40,228 nt of DNA from an uncultured Clostridium sp. (GTDB lineage: Bacteria > Bacillota > Clostridia > Clostridiales > Clostridiaceae). Of the stretch, positions 6,237 through 14,033 are shown in pieces. The notes under the pieces were generated by a model that was not told the DNA's origin, did not search any database, and saw nothing but the letters and a program-made list of their open reading frames with translations. The position numbers were made by a program, and so were the translations under genes. Every line of letters starts with the position of its first letter. Within the stretch, counting starts at the first letter, position 1. The stretch covers positions 1 to 40,228 of the forward strand of contig UQQU01000028.1 in NCBI GenBank assembly GCA_900543325.1, given 5' to 3'.

Positions 6237-7148
6237 CTATATTAATCTATCTATAATATTTACCAGTTCAACAATCTCTGGTTTAGTTATCTGCTCATCA
6301 GCACCAACTTCTTGTCCCTTTATCCTCAACTCATCACTAATTAAAGATGAGAATAAAATTACAGGTATATGCTTTAACTCATCATCAGTTTTTATAAGTT
6401 TTGTAAGTCTATGACCATCCATTAAAGGCATTTCAATGTCAGACACTATACATGATGCATAATTACTTATCGGTAAGCCACTATTTTTAGCTTCTGTTAA
6501 GTAATTCCAAGCTTCTTTACCATTGTTGAATTTAACTGTATTTTTATAACCTGACTTATGTAAAAATCCAATAATTAAATTTGAAAGCATCATTGAATCT
6601 TCTGCTACTAATATTTTCTTTTGACTTTCTACTCTATCACCAAGTTCATCTAATCTATCAAGTGTAATAGATGTTTCTGGGCTTATGTCAGCTATAATTT
6701 TTTCAAAGTCCAATATAGTTATAAGTCTGTCCTTATATTCAGCTATTGCAGTTGCTACACTGTCTTCTCCGCTGTATATAACCTTATCTGGTTTTTTTAT
6801 ATCTTCCCAAGAAACCCTGTCTATTCCAACTACACTTTCAACTCTAAACGCAAAGTTTAACTTGTTAAAATGTGTAAGTATGAATATATCATGACTTTTA
6901 TTTTCTGATTTTTCTATATTTAAACATTTGGCTAAATCTATTACTGTTATTACCTCTCCTCTTTGTTTAAATATACCTTCTACAAAATTATGTGAGTTTG
7001 GCATTCTCTTAGTTTCTTGTGCTCTCATGATTTCACGTATTTTTGCTATATTTATTCCAAATAATTCTCCACCTACAGTGAATTCCATTATCTCAAGTTC
7101 ATTTGTACCTGACTCTAAAAGTATTTTTGTTTGATTTGGAGTATCCAT
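6237..7148 (-). CDS. cheV: Chemotaxis coupling protein CheV (CheW domain plus receiver)
   Basis: The 303-aa product has a CheW-like coupling domain (residues 15-160; EFTVGGELFGINIAKIREIM at the start) and a receiver domain (178-303). The receiver has the acidic residue D184, the phosphoacceptor D237 in SDIEMPLMDG and the conserved lysine K289 in ITKP. CheV links receptors to CheA and, when phosphorylated, adjusts the sensitivity of the receptor array. The start is ATG 7148 with a G-rich binding site (GGGGGA). It is separated from cheY by 790 bp and stands alone, with a SigD-like promoter at 7201-7227, so it is probably controlled with the motility regulon but as its own unit. All key receiver residues are present, so it should be phosphorylatable. 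Confidence 0.95.
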   Translation of the reverse strand: MDTPNQTKILLESGTNELEIMEFTVGGELFGINIAKIREIMRAQETKRMPNSHNFVEGIFKQRGEVITVIDLAKCLNIEKSENKSHDIFILTHFNKLNFAFRVESVVGIDRVSWEDIKKPDKVIYSGEDSVATAIAEYKDRLITILDFEKIIADISPETSITLDRLDELGDRVESQKKILVAEDSMMLSNLIIGFLHKSGYKNTVKFNNGKEAWNYLTEAKNSGLPISNYASCIVSDIEMPLMDGHRLTKLIKTDDELKHIPVILFSSLISDELRIKGQEVGADEQITKPEIVELVNIIDRLI

Positions 7149-7200
7149 AGTTATTGTTCCCCCATCCTACATTAAGTTTAAATAATCACTCTATTATTTA

Positions 7201-7227
7201 TATACGGTACTTATTTAAATTTATTTA
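7201..7227 (-). promoter_or_regulatory. SigD-like promoter for cheV
   Basis: On the minus strand TAAA (7224-7227) is followed after 16 bases by CCGTATA (7201-7207). The flagellar sigma factor consensus is TAAA-N15-GCCGATAT, so the -35 fits and the -10 is close. A matching CCGTATA stands upstream of the receptor gene at 15844. It lies 53 bp before the cheV start. Confidence 0.5.
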
Positions 7228-7300
7228 GATTATTTTTTGAATTTTTTATAAAAATGCTGTGTTTTAACACGATGTTGAAATTAAGTAAGTTTTGAATAAT

Positions 7301-7449
7301 AAAAAACCAATTAAATAATAATATTATCTAATTGGTTTAATTTGAGTATTTAATAAGGAATTTTTATAAAACAATTTAAATATTAAAAAAGTAATTTTTA
7401 ATATACCTTAAAATATTTAATTAATAAAATGAATGAATAGTAATATCTA
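7301..7449 (-). ncRNA. Candidate small RNA B (promoter to terminator unit)
   Basis: A TATAAT box at 7456-7461 with TCGACT 17 bases upstream predicts a start near 7449. About 145 nt later the transcript meets the hairpin AAACCAATTA / TAATTGGTTT (7304-7338) with a U-run, an intrinsic terminator. No start codon with a binding site lies within. It could instead be a long interrupted leader of cheV. Evidence is positional only. Confidence 0.4.
7304..7338 (-). terminator. Intrinsic terminator, copy A of a duplicated hairpin
   Basis: AAACCAATTA (7304-7313) pairs with TAATTGGTTT (7329-7338); inner bases ATAAT/ATTAT extend the stem. On the minus strand a run of U follows (A-run 7301-7306). It is almost the same as the hairpin at 7531-7572. 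Confidence 0.75.
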
Positions 7450-7455
7450 TAATAC

Positions 7456-7484
7456 ATTATATAACATAATACATATAAAGTCGA
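7456..7484 (-). promoter_or_regulatory. Vegetative-type promoter for candidate small RNA B
   Basis: Minus strand TCGACT (7479-7484), 17-bp spacer, TATAAT (7456-7461). The -10 is perfect and the -35 matches 4 of 6 (TTGACA). It sits between the two hairpin terminators. Confidence 0.45.
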
Positions 7485-7530
7485 TGTATTTTCTTAATTT
7501 TCTGTAAATTATGTTATAACTATCGATATT

Positions 7531-7572
7531 AAAAAACCAACTAAATAATTAATATTATCTAATTGGTTTTTT
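7531..7572. terminator. Bidirectional terminator, copy B of a duplicated hairpin
   Basis: AAAAAACCAA (7531-7540) and TTGGTTTTTT (7563-7572) form the outer stem, with further pairing inside (one G:U on the minus strand). A-run and T-run flanks allow termination on both strands. The inner sequence matches copy A at 7304-7338 except for a few bases. Confidence 0.8.
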
Positions 7573-7693
7573 ATGTGGTTTTGATATCTTATTCTATGAG
7601 ATTCTTAATGTCGTCTTATTTTATAGTAAACAATATACACTTTGAAAGTTTTTGGATATATATTAGATTAATAAATAATACTATTCATCGACA
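7531..7693 (-). ncRNA. Candidate small RNA A (promoter to terminator unit)
   Basis: A strong promoter at 7700-7728 predicts a start near 7693. The transcript would end about 160 nt later in the hairpin AAAAAACCAA / TTGGTTTTTT (7531-7572) with a U-run. The only ATG frames are a few codons long. The neighbouring unit B ends in nearly the same hairpin, which suggests a duplicated small RNA gene. Two TGTCGA sequences lie in or at the end of its promoter. Confidence 0.5.
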
Positions 7694-7699
7694 CAATAA

Positions 7700-7728
7700 A
7701 TTATAGCAAAATTCGACAATTTTTTCAA
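7700..7728 (-). promoter_or_regulatory. Strong vegetative-type promoter with Spo0A-box-like spacer
   Basis: Minus strand TTGAAA (7723-7728), 17-bp spacer, TATAAT (7700-7705). This is the best sigma-A-type match I found in the window. The spacer contains TGTCGAA (7712-7718), identical to the Spo0A box core, and TGTCGAT follows at 7687-7693. The next terminator downstream is at 7531-7572, with no gene in between. Confidence 0.6.
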
Positions 7729-7891
7729 TACTATTTTATAAATATTATGTATATTTATTTTGTGTTTTATATGAAACTATTCATCTTATCCAAATGCTTT
7801 AATATATATAGTTATAATGTATCAGCATATTTAATATAGATTATATATAATTTTTACTCAATATCAACATTTTGTTAAAACATAGCCTATA

Positions 7892-7923
7892 AAAAAAGAA
7901 GATAATGTTATATCTTCTTTTTT
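7892..7923 (-). terminator. Intrinsic terminator of the che operon
   Basis: A perfect 13-bp stem, AAAAAAGAAGATA (7892-7904) and TATCTTCTTTTTT (7911-7923), has a 6-nt loop and lies 17 bases after the cheY stop codon. The U-run is present on the minus strand. Confidence 0.9.
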
Positions 7924-7940
7924 AGTTAAAGTATTTATCT

Positions 7941-8294
7941 TTATAATTTTGATAATGCTGATATAAGCATTTCTTCTTTAAATGGCTTTACTATAAACCC
8001 TTTTGCTCCGTATATTATAGCTTCTTTCATTCTAGCTTCTTGTCCTAATGCTGAAACCATTACAACTGATGCACCTGGATCAATTTTTTTAATTTCTCTT
8101 AATGCTTCTAATCCATCCATCTCTGGCATAGTTATATCCATTGTAACTATATCTGGTTGTAATTCTTTGTATTTTTCTATAGCCATAACTCCATTTTCAG
8201 CTTCACCAACTATTTCAAAATCATAGTTTGCAAGCATATTTTTTATAGACATACGCATAAATGATGCATCATCAACTATTAATACTCTTTTCAT
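7941..8294 (-). CDS. cheY: Chemotaxis response regulator CheY
   Basis: The 117-aa product is a single receiver domain with no output domain. The acidic pocket D8-D9, phosphoacceptor D53 (VTMDITMPEMDG), switch residue S81 and K103 (GFIVKPF) are all present. Phosphorylated by CheA, it is expected to act on the flagellar switch; but FliM here lacks the usual N-terminal docking peptide. Start ATG 8294 has AGGGAGGA 7-8 bases upstream. It is the last gene of the che operon, 22 bp after cheR, followed by a strong terminator. Confidence 0.95.
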   Translation of the reverse strand: MKRVLIVDDASFMRMSIKNMLANYDFEIVGEAENGVMAIEKYKELQPDIVTMDITMPEMDGLEALREIKKIDPGASVVMVSALGQEARMKEAIIYGAKGFIVKPFKEEMLISALSKL

Positions 8295-8316
8295 ATTTAT
8301 TCCTCCCTGAAGTTAA

Positions 8317-9123
8317 TTATTTTTTTCTATAAACAGATGGCCTTACTCTTTCAAAGCCAATTTCTAGGTTTGATAAGTTTTCTGATAAACCTATTATTAA
8401 GTAGCCACCAGGTTTTAAAGAATCATGTAATCTTTTGCATAATTTTTGTTTTGTAGGATTATCAAAGTAAATCATAACATTTCTACAGAATATTACATCA
8501 TATTTCCTAAACTCCCATCCTATACTTTGATTTAGGTTAAAGTATTTAAAATCAACTAAACTTTTTATATTATTATTTATTTCATAGCTTTTATCATCCA
8601 CTTTTTTCATATAATTTTGAACCCAAGTTTTTGGCAATTTAGCTATTTTATCTTCTGTATAAACTCCATTTTTAGCCGTTCTTAAAACATTAGTCGATAT
8701 ATCTGATGCTGTTATAGATACTTTTGATTTTGCACCTATTCCGAATACAGATGTTGCTAACATTGATATACAATAAGGCTCTTCTCCTGTAGACGATGCT
8801 GCAGACCATATTTTTATTCCTCCAACTGGAGCTTTTTTAAAATAAGGCACAAATATTTCATTTCTTAAAAACTCAAAATGTGCTTCTTCTCTCATAAAAT
8901 AAGTAAAGTTAGTTGTAAGTTTTCCTACTATTATAGATGCTTGTTCTCCTGTTTTATCTCTCATTAGATTATCTATATATGATTTAAAATCATTAAATCC
9001 TAATCTTTTAACAACTATTGCAAGTCTTGTTTCTATTAATGTTTTCTTATTTTCAAGATTTATACCATAGTTGTTATACATAAATGTCTTAAGACGTATA
9101 AAATCATTATTCGTTAATTTCAT
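8317..9123 (-). CDS. cheR: Chemotaxis receptor methyltransferase CheR
   Basis: The 268-aa product transfers methyl groups from S-adenosylmethionine to glutamates on the receptors. The N-terminal helical domain covers about residues 1-75 and includes the conserved TNFTYFMRE (CheR TN.T.F.RE). The SAM-binding domain follows, with IWSAASSTGEEPY at 105-117 and the FCRNVMIYF strand typical of the family. Length is normal. ATG 9123 is preceded by AGGAGAT inside the end of cheW, and the two genes overlap by 17 bp, so translation may be coupled. It pairs with cheB in the same operon for adaptation. Confidence 0.95.
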   Translation of the reverse strand: MKLTNNDFIRLKTFMYNNYGINLENKKTLIETRLAIVVKRLGFNDFKSYIDNLMRDKTGEQASIIVGKLTTNFTYFMREEAHFEFLRNEIFVPYFKKAPVGGIKIWSAASSTGEEPYCISMLATSVFGIGAKSKVSITASDISTNVLRTAKNGVYTEDKIAKLPKTWVQNYMKKVDDKSYEINNNIKSLVDFKYFNLNQSIGWEFRKYDVIFCRNVMIYFDNPTKQKLCKRLHDSLKPGGYLIIGLSENLSNLEIGFERVRPSVYRKK

Positions 9124-9589
9124 TACTCATATCTCCTACAATATTCACTAATGAATCACAATCTAATATTAGTTGTATATCATTATTTATCTGACTTATT
9201 CCATTTACAAAACTTTCTTTTAAATCATTTTTTTCTTTTGTAGATTCCATTATTTGTTTAGGTGGTATTGTTAATACTTCATTTACTGCATCAACAATTA
9301 ATCCTATTTTATTTGCTTCATTTTCGATTATAATTATACAAGTTCTTTCACTATATTCAATAGGTTCCATGCCAAACCTCATTCTTGCGTCCATTACAGG
9401 TATAATTGTACTTCTTAAGTTGATTATACCCTTCATGTATTCTGGTAAGAATGGTACCTTAGTTATTGGTAAAATTTCAATTATTTCTGTAATATATTTA
9501 GATGATAATGCATATTTTTGGTTATTTATCACAAATACCATATATAAATCATCAATTTTGCTATCTAAAATTTCCTCATTATTATTCAT
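9107..9589 (-). CDS. cheW: Chemotaxis coupling protein CheW
   Basis: The product is 160 aa, a single CheW SH3-like domain: VFVINNQKYALSSKYITEII at the start, a MKGIINLRSTIIPVMD core strand (CheW G.I.LRG..IPV.D) and a final VDAVNEVLTIP segment. It bridges receptors and CheA. A GTG at 9601 lies inside the ribosome binding site (GAGGTG), so the true start is ATG 9589, 11 bases downstream of that site. It overlaps cheR by 17 bp. Standard member of the operon with nothing unusual beyond the start. Confidence 0.93.
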   Translation of the reverse strand: MNNNEEILDSKIDDLYMVFVINNQKYALSSKYITEIIEILPITKVPFLPEYMKGIINLRSTIIPVMDARMRFGMEPIEYSERTCIIIIENEANKIGLIVDAVNEVLTIPPKQIMESTKEKNDLKESFVNGISQINNDIQLILDCDSLVNIVGDMSNEINE

Positions 9590-9606
9590 AAACTGATACA
9601 CCTCTT

Positions 9607-10089
9607 CTAAATAAATTTTTCATTCTTGCCCACACTCTTTATTTTTAGTTTATTAGTAGTTGTATCAAATATAATAGTTCTTCCGCAAGAACCTAGTACA
9701 TCTGAGGATATAATAGGTATTCTTAACTTAAATAGAGTTTCTTTGCATACTTTTACATTCTTTTCACCAATTGTAAGAGTATTATTAGAATTATTAAAGT
9801 TAAACATGTGTGCTCCACCTGCCATTTTTGCCTTCATAAATCTTGGATTTGCACCTTTTTTTCTTAATTCTTCATATAAAAGTGTTATTCCTGTATCAGC
9901 AAATTTTGCTCTATTTGTTAAAGTCCTTTCTGATTTTGATTCAGATAATAAAATATGTACAAGTCCTGCTATTTTATTTATCTCATCATATATAACAACT
10001 CCACAACAAGAACCTAACCCAACTGTCATTATTTGATCTGGTGATTTTATAATTTTATAATCTGCTATTCCTACGTTTGCAACTGCCAT
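9607..10089 (-). CDS. cheD: Receptor glutamine deamidase CheD
   Basis: The 160-aa product deamidates glutamine side chains on chemoreceptors and, in Bacillus and Thermotoga, binds CheC. The catalytic Cys is expected at C28 in VGLGSCCGVVIYD and the catalytic His at H45 in AGLVHILL; both are present. A second cysteine, C29, sits directly next to it. MAGGAHMF in the middle is also typical. It lies 9 bp after cheC, the usual partner. Start ATG 10089; the binding site AGGTAG is modest. The cheC-cheD pair points to the Bacillus-type adaptation system, not the enteric one with CheZ. Confidence 0.95.
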   Translation of the reverse strand: MAVANVGIADYKIIKSPDQIMTVGLGSCCGVVIYDEINKIAGLVHILLSESKSERTLTNRAKFADTGITLLYEELRKKGANPRFMKAKMAGGAHMFNFNNSNNTLTIGEKNVKVCKETLFKLRIPIISSDVLGSCGRTIIFDTTTNKLKIKSVGKNEKFI

Positions 10090-10098
10090 TAAATCTAC

Positions 10099-10713
10099 CT
10101 ATACTTCAAATCCTAATTTAGATAATAATGTGTTACAAGATTCTACTTTAGGTATAAAGTAATACTTTCCTTCTATCTCTCTATCTAAAGTAAAGAATTC
10201 TGTTTCTATACATAGTATAGAATCTGATTCACCACCATATAATGAAGCTGGTAAGTTCATTATTGCCATAACCATATCTACACTAAAGTATGGTATTGAT
10301 TGGTCTATTGTTAATCCAGTCATATCTGACATTGCAGTTAAATAAGTTCCACAAAGTATATTGCATATTTCTCCTACAGAGTTTAATTCTTTGTAAAGTT
10401 CTTCGTAATTTTCTTTATCACACTCTATTTTTCTACCTAATAATCTTGATAATAAAGTAAGTGTTGAATCAACGTCCATTATTACCATTATAAAACCTTC
10501 TAAATCTCCTGATATTTGTAATACAGTTCCAACAACAAGTTCTTCTGGTGAACTATAGCTGTTAGTTATATCTGAAAATTCTCTTAAATCACTGTTAGGT
10601 ATTCCTATGTCTACTATTTCATTTAGCATTTGAGCTAATGATGTAGATGCATTGCCCGAACCTATATTACTAATTTCACGAAATACATTTAACTTTTCTT
10701 GTTCAAAATTCAT
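10099..10713 (-). CDS. cheC: CheY-P phosphatase CheC
   Basis: The 204-aa product has two pseudo-symmetric halves. Each half carries the full catalytic pattern E-x2-N-x22-P: E13, N16, P39 and E115, N118, P141. So both sites look active. CheC removes phosphate from CheY-P and binds CheD; its length of about 205 aa is typical of the stand-alone form, longer ones being FliY. Start ATG 10713 has GGAAGGAA upstream. It sits between cheB and cheD. Because the switch protein FliN in this window has no CheC domain, this is the only CheC-type phosphatase visible. Confidence 0.95.
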   Translation of the reverse strand: MNFEQEKLNVFREISNIGSGNASTSLAQMLNEIVDIGIPNSDLREFSDITNSYSSPEELVVGTVLQISGDLEGFIMVIMDVDSTLTLLSRLLGRKIECDKENYEELYKELNSVGEICNILCGTYLTAMSDMTGLTIDQSIPYFSVDMVMAIMNLPASLYGGESDSILCIETEFFTLDREIEGKYYFIPKVESCNTLLSKLGFEV

Positions 10714-10748
10714 AGGTATGTTCCTTCCCTTTCTAAGTTTTATTAAGT

Positions 10749-11777
10749 TTATATCGTTCTAAATTTATCTACTATCAAATTTGGAATAGCTTCTAAAGGA
10801 ACTTCTTTAAGAACAGCACCGATATTTTTAGCTGCCATAGGCATACCATAAACAACGCATGTTTCTTTATTTTGACCGATTGTGTATCCCCCTGCATTTT
10901 TTATAGATAATAATCCTTTAGCGCCATCATTTCCCATACCTGTTAGTATTGTTGCAATAGAATTATTTTTTGCATGTATCGCTACTGATTCAAATAAATA
11001 ATCTACTGATGGACAATGTCCACTTACTTTTTCAGCTTTTTTTATATCTAAGATATACTTGTTATTTTCTCTTACTATTCCCATTTGATATCCACCTGGT
11101 GCAATATATGCATGTCCAGTTAAAACTACATCTCCATGTTTACCTTCAACGACCTTTATGCTACATTCTTTATCAAGTCTTTGTGCATATTTTTTTGTAA
11201 ATATTGGGGGCATATGTTGAGTTATAACTATGCCAGGTAATCCTAATGGCAACTCTCTTAAAACGTGTCTTATTGCATCTACTCCACCCATAGATGCACC
11301 TATTGCTATTATATTTTTACTATTATAACTAACATTATTTTTTATAATGTTAGTCTTTTTAAGTTCTGTATTAGAACAGCTATCATCATAAAATCCTGAT
11401 GCATTTATTATTTTTTGAACCAAAGTTTCATTAAAATTACGCATAGTTTTTGCAGTTGGCTTTTCGATAAAATCAACTGCTCCCGCTGCAATTGCATTAC
11501 TTTCATTAATACTACTACCACTAATTGCAATAGTTGGTATAAATCTTTTATTCTTTAATATATTTAAAAATTCAATTCCATCAAGTCCCGGCATCATTAT
11601 ATCTAGTATTAATACATCTGGATTAAACTCTACAATAACATCCCTAGCTTCATATGGATCTTTAGCCATACCAACAACTTCTATATGAGGGTGGTCTTTA
11701 AGTTGATTAAATAAAACTCTTCTAAATATTCCTGAGTCATCAACTATTACTACTTTTATTTTTCTATTAATTTTCAT
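10749..11777 (-). CDS. cheB: Receptor methylesterase CheB
   Basis: The 342-aa product has an N-terminal receiver (residues 8-125, phosphoacceptor D59 in LILDIMMPGLDG) and a C-terminal esterase/deamidase domain. The catalytic triad is visible: S162 in GASMGGVDAI, H188 in ITQHMPP and D284 in GMGNDGAKG. It removes receptor methyl groups after activation by CheA. Start ATG 11777 with AGGAGAT upstream, 21 bp after cheA. Length and order are normal. Together with CheR, CheC, CheD and CheV it gives three adaptation routes (methylation, CheC/CheD, CheV). Confidence 0.96.
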   Translation of the reverse strand: MKINRKIKVVIVDDSGIFRRVLFNQLKDHPHIEVVGMAKDPYEARDVIVEFNPDVLILDIMMPGLDGIEFLNILKNKRFIPTIAISGSSINESNAIAAGAVDFIEKPTAKTMRNFNETLVQKIINASGFYDDSCSNTELKKTNIIKNNVSYNSKNIIAIGASMGGVDAIRHVLRELPLGLPGIVITQHMPPIFTKKYAQRLDKECSIKVVEGKHGDVVLTGHAYIAPGGYQMGIVRENNKYILDIKKAEKVSGHCPSVDYLFESVAIHAKNNSIATILTGMGNDGAKGLLSIKNAGGYTIGQNKETCVVYGMPMAAKNIGAVLKEVPLEAIPNLIVDKFRTI

Positions 11778-11798
11778 AGTATATCTCCTATAAAAGTA

Positions 11799-13916
11799 TT
11801 ATCTAGTTATTATTGAGTTAACATCAAATATTAAGCTTATAGATCCATCCTCTAATATAGAACATCCTGACATATATGATTGAACTTTTTCAAATTGAGT
11901 TAATAATTGAGGTATTGGTTTTATAACAACATTTTGTTGGCCTATTATTTTATCTACAATTATGCATATATTTCCTATTTCAGACTCAACTAATATCATT
12001 ATTCCTTCGTTTTTATCTTTAGATTCAATTCCTAATATGTCTGCTAATCTATGAATTTTATAGCAATTGCCTCTAACAATACTATGTTCTTCACCATTAG
12101 GATTTTTTACAATTTCATAAGACCCGCTTCTAAATACTTCTTTTATATTAAGAGATGGTATTATATATATTTCATTTCCTATTTCAACTTTCATTCCATC
12201 TATTATAGCCAATGTTAATGGTATACGAATTATGAACATAGTGCCTTTTCCGCTCTCACTATCAATTGTTATAGAACCTCTTAATTTTTTTATGTTAGTA
12301 TGAACTACATCCATCCCTACTCCACGACCAGAGTATTCTGTAACAGCTTCTTTAGTTGAAAATCCTGGAGCCATTATAAAGTTGTATGCTTCTTTATCTG
12401 ATATCTCTTCTAATCTCTTAGTTGTAATTCCCTTTTCTATAGCTTTTTTTACAATAGCTTCTTTGTTTAAACCTCTACCGTCATCCTTTATAACTATTAC
12501 AACATCTCCACCTGTATTTTTAGCTTCTAGTGTTACTGTTGCTTTTTCAGGCTTTCCAGCTGCCTTTCTTTCCTCTGGCATTTCAACACCATGGTCCATA
12601 CTATTTCTAATCATGTGCATAAGTGGATCTGATATGTTTTCAAGTATAGTTTTATCTACTTCTGTTTGTTCTCCTATAAGTTCTAAGTCTACTATTTTGC
12701 CAGTTTTTTTACTCATATCCCTTACTACTCTTTGCATCTTAGTAAATGTAGATGATATAGGTACCATACGGATAGACATAACTACATCTTGTAACTCAGC
12801 AGTCAATTGATGTAATCTTCTAGCTTGTTTTTCAAAGTTATCTCTATCAAAGTTTTCAAGTTGAGATTGTTTTTCTACCATAGACTCTGTTGTTACAATC
12901 TCTCCTACTAAATTCATTAACATATCAATTTTATTTATGTTTACAGTAAGGAAATTATTTTTAGTTTCTTTATTAGATTTATTTTTATCTAAAGTTTTCT
13001 TTTCTTCTATTTTATTTTCCTTAACCTCTGTTTGACTTTCTTCCTTAACTACTTCTAAAACATGTGTTTCTTCTTTATTAGTAATAGCTTCTTCGATTAC
13101 AGTTTCTTCTTTATTTAAATCTTCTTTTATCTCTATTTCTTCTATTTTTTCAGATACTTCTGCTTCTGCTACTTCTTCTTTATTATTTTCATTAGGTTCT
13201 TCTATTTCAAAACACTTAAGGAACATTGTTCCTTGTATAGCTTTTTCAATTGCTTCTTTGTCTATTGGATTTTCTAGAACTAGTAAAAGTCCATTTTGTG
13301 CTATTTCTCCATCACAGTCATCTTCTAAATTTTCTGGTACTGTTTTTATTGATGAATGCATTCCTTCAAGAGACATTAAAACTCCAAGTGCTCTTATAGA
13401 TTCCATTCCACATCCATCTTCAAAAAATACTTTTATTTTCATTCCATTTGAATCTAAGTTAACAACTTCATCAACTGTTTCATCTACTTGTGTATTATAT
13501 GATATATTTTCTTCTATATCTTCTTTTAATAAGTTGCTTGATCTTTGATAAAGTTCTTCTATGCTAGCTTGAGGAAACAACCCTTCTTGAACTTTTGATA
13601 TTTCATCTTTTAAAAAGTCTATTATTGCAAGTACTACGTCAATAACTTCTTCCCACTTGCTTTGAGTAAGTTTTCTACCACTTCTTATTTCATCAAAAAC
13701 ATCTTCAATACTATGAGTAAGATTCATTAAACTATCATATCCCATCATAGCTGATGAGCCTTTTATAGTATGCATAGCTCTAAAGATTTCTTCTATTTCC
13801 TCTTGACTCAATTCTCCAGTATCAGATTGACCAGAAAGCAAAATTTCTTCTAATTGCTCTAGCAATTGCATATTTTCATATACATAAAACTCAGTCATAG
13901 AATCTATTCCACTCAT
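11799..13916 (-). CDS. cheA: Chemotaxis histidine kinase CheA
   Basis: The 705-aa product has the full five-domain plan. P1 phosphotransfer domain has His49 in RAMHTIKGSSAMMGY. The P2 region (about 155-235) should bind CheY and CheB. A linker of about 235-325 is very rich in Glu and Lys. Then come the dimerisation helices (LTVNINKIDMLMNLVGEIV), the ATPase domain (NSMDHG, DDGRGL, GFSTKE, GRGVGMDVV boxes) and the C-terminal CheW-like domain. Start ATG 13916 with AAAGGAGAT upstream. A terminator for the receptor gene ends just 49 bp upstream, so the che promoter must be short, must overlap that terminator, or reading through it supplies the transcript. Confidence 0.96.
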   Translation of the reverse strand: MSGIDSMTEFYVYENMQLLEQLEEILLSGQSDTGELSQEEIEEIFRAMHTIKGSSAMMGYDSLMNLTHSIEDVFDEIRSGRKLTQSKWEEVIDVVLAIIDFLKDEISKVQEGLFPQASIEELYQRSSNLLKEDIEENISYNTQVDETVDEVVNLDSNGMKIKVFFEDGCGMESIRALGVLMSLEGMHSSIKTVPENLEDDCDGEIAQNGLLLVLENPIDKEAIEKAIQGTMFLKCFEIEEPNENNKEEVAEAEVSEKIEEIEIKEDLNKEETVIEEAITNKEETHVLEVVKEESQTEVKENKIEEKKTLDKNKSNKETKNNFLTVNINKIDMLMNLVGEIVTTESMVEKQSQLENFDRDNFEKQARRLHQLTAELQDVVMSIRMVPISSTFTKMQRVVRDMSKKTGKIVDLELIGEQTEVDKTILENISDPLMHMIRNSMDHGVEMPEERKAAGKPEKATVTLEAKNTGGDVVIVIKDDGRGLNKEAIVKKAIEKGITTKRLEEISDKEAYNFIMAPGFSTKEAVTEYSGRGVGMDVVHTNIKKLRGSITIDSESGKGTMFIIRIPLTLAIIDGMKVEIGNEIYIIPSLNIKEVFRSGSYEIVKNPNGEEHSIVRGNCYKIHRLADILGIESKDKNEGIMILVESEIGNICIIVDKIIGQQNVVIKPIPQLLTQFEKVQSYMSGCSILEDGSISLIFDVNSIITR

Positions 13917-13964
13917 TTTTTATCTCCTTTATTGTTAAACAAATATATTAGTTGTCTATTATAT

Positions 13965-13992
13965 AAAAAGGAAGCATAAAAGCCTCCTTTTT
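13965..13992 (-). terminator. Intrinsic terminator after the chemoreceptor gene
   Basis: AAAAAGGAAGC (13965-13975) pairs with GCCTCCTTTTT (13982-13992), with one G:U in the minus-strand RNA and a 6-nt loop, followed by U residues. It lies 41 bp after the receptor stop. On the minus strand TATAAT follows immediately after its U-run (about 13958-13963), which may be the -10 of a cheA promoter. Confidence 0.85.
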
Positions 13993-14033
13993 ACAAATAA
14001 ACATTAATATGACTTTACTGTATTATATTATTC

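Larger units (their letters stand above)
7149..7940 (-). other. 792-bp gene-free region between cheY and cheV
   Basis: From the cheY end downward the region holds the cheY terminator (7892-7923), a promoter (7700-7728), a hairpin terminator (7531-7572), a second promoter (7456-7484), a second very similar hairpin (7301-7338) and a SigD-like site (7201-7227). No reading frame with a ribosome binding site was found. The layout suggests two small RNA genes followed by the cheV promoter. Confidence 0.6.
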
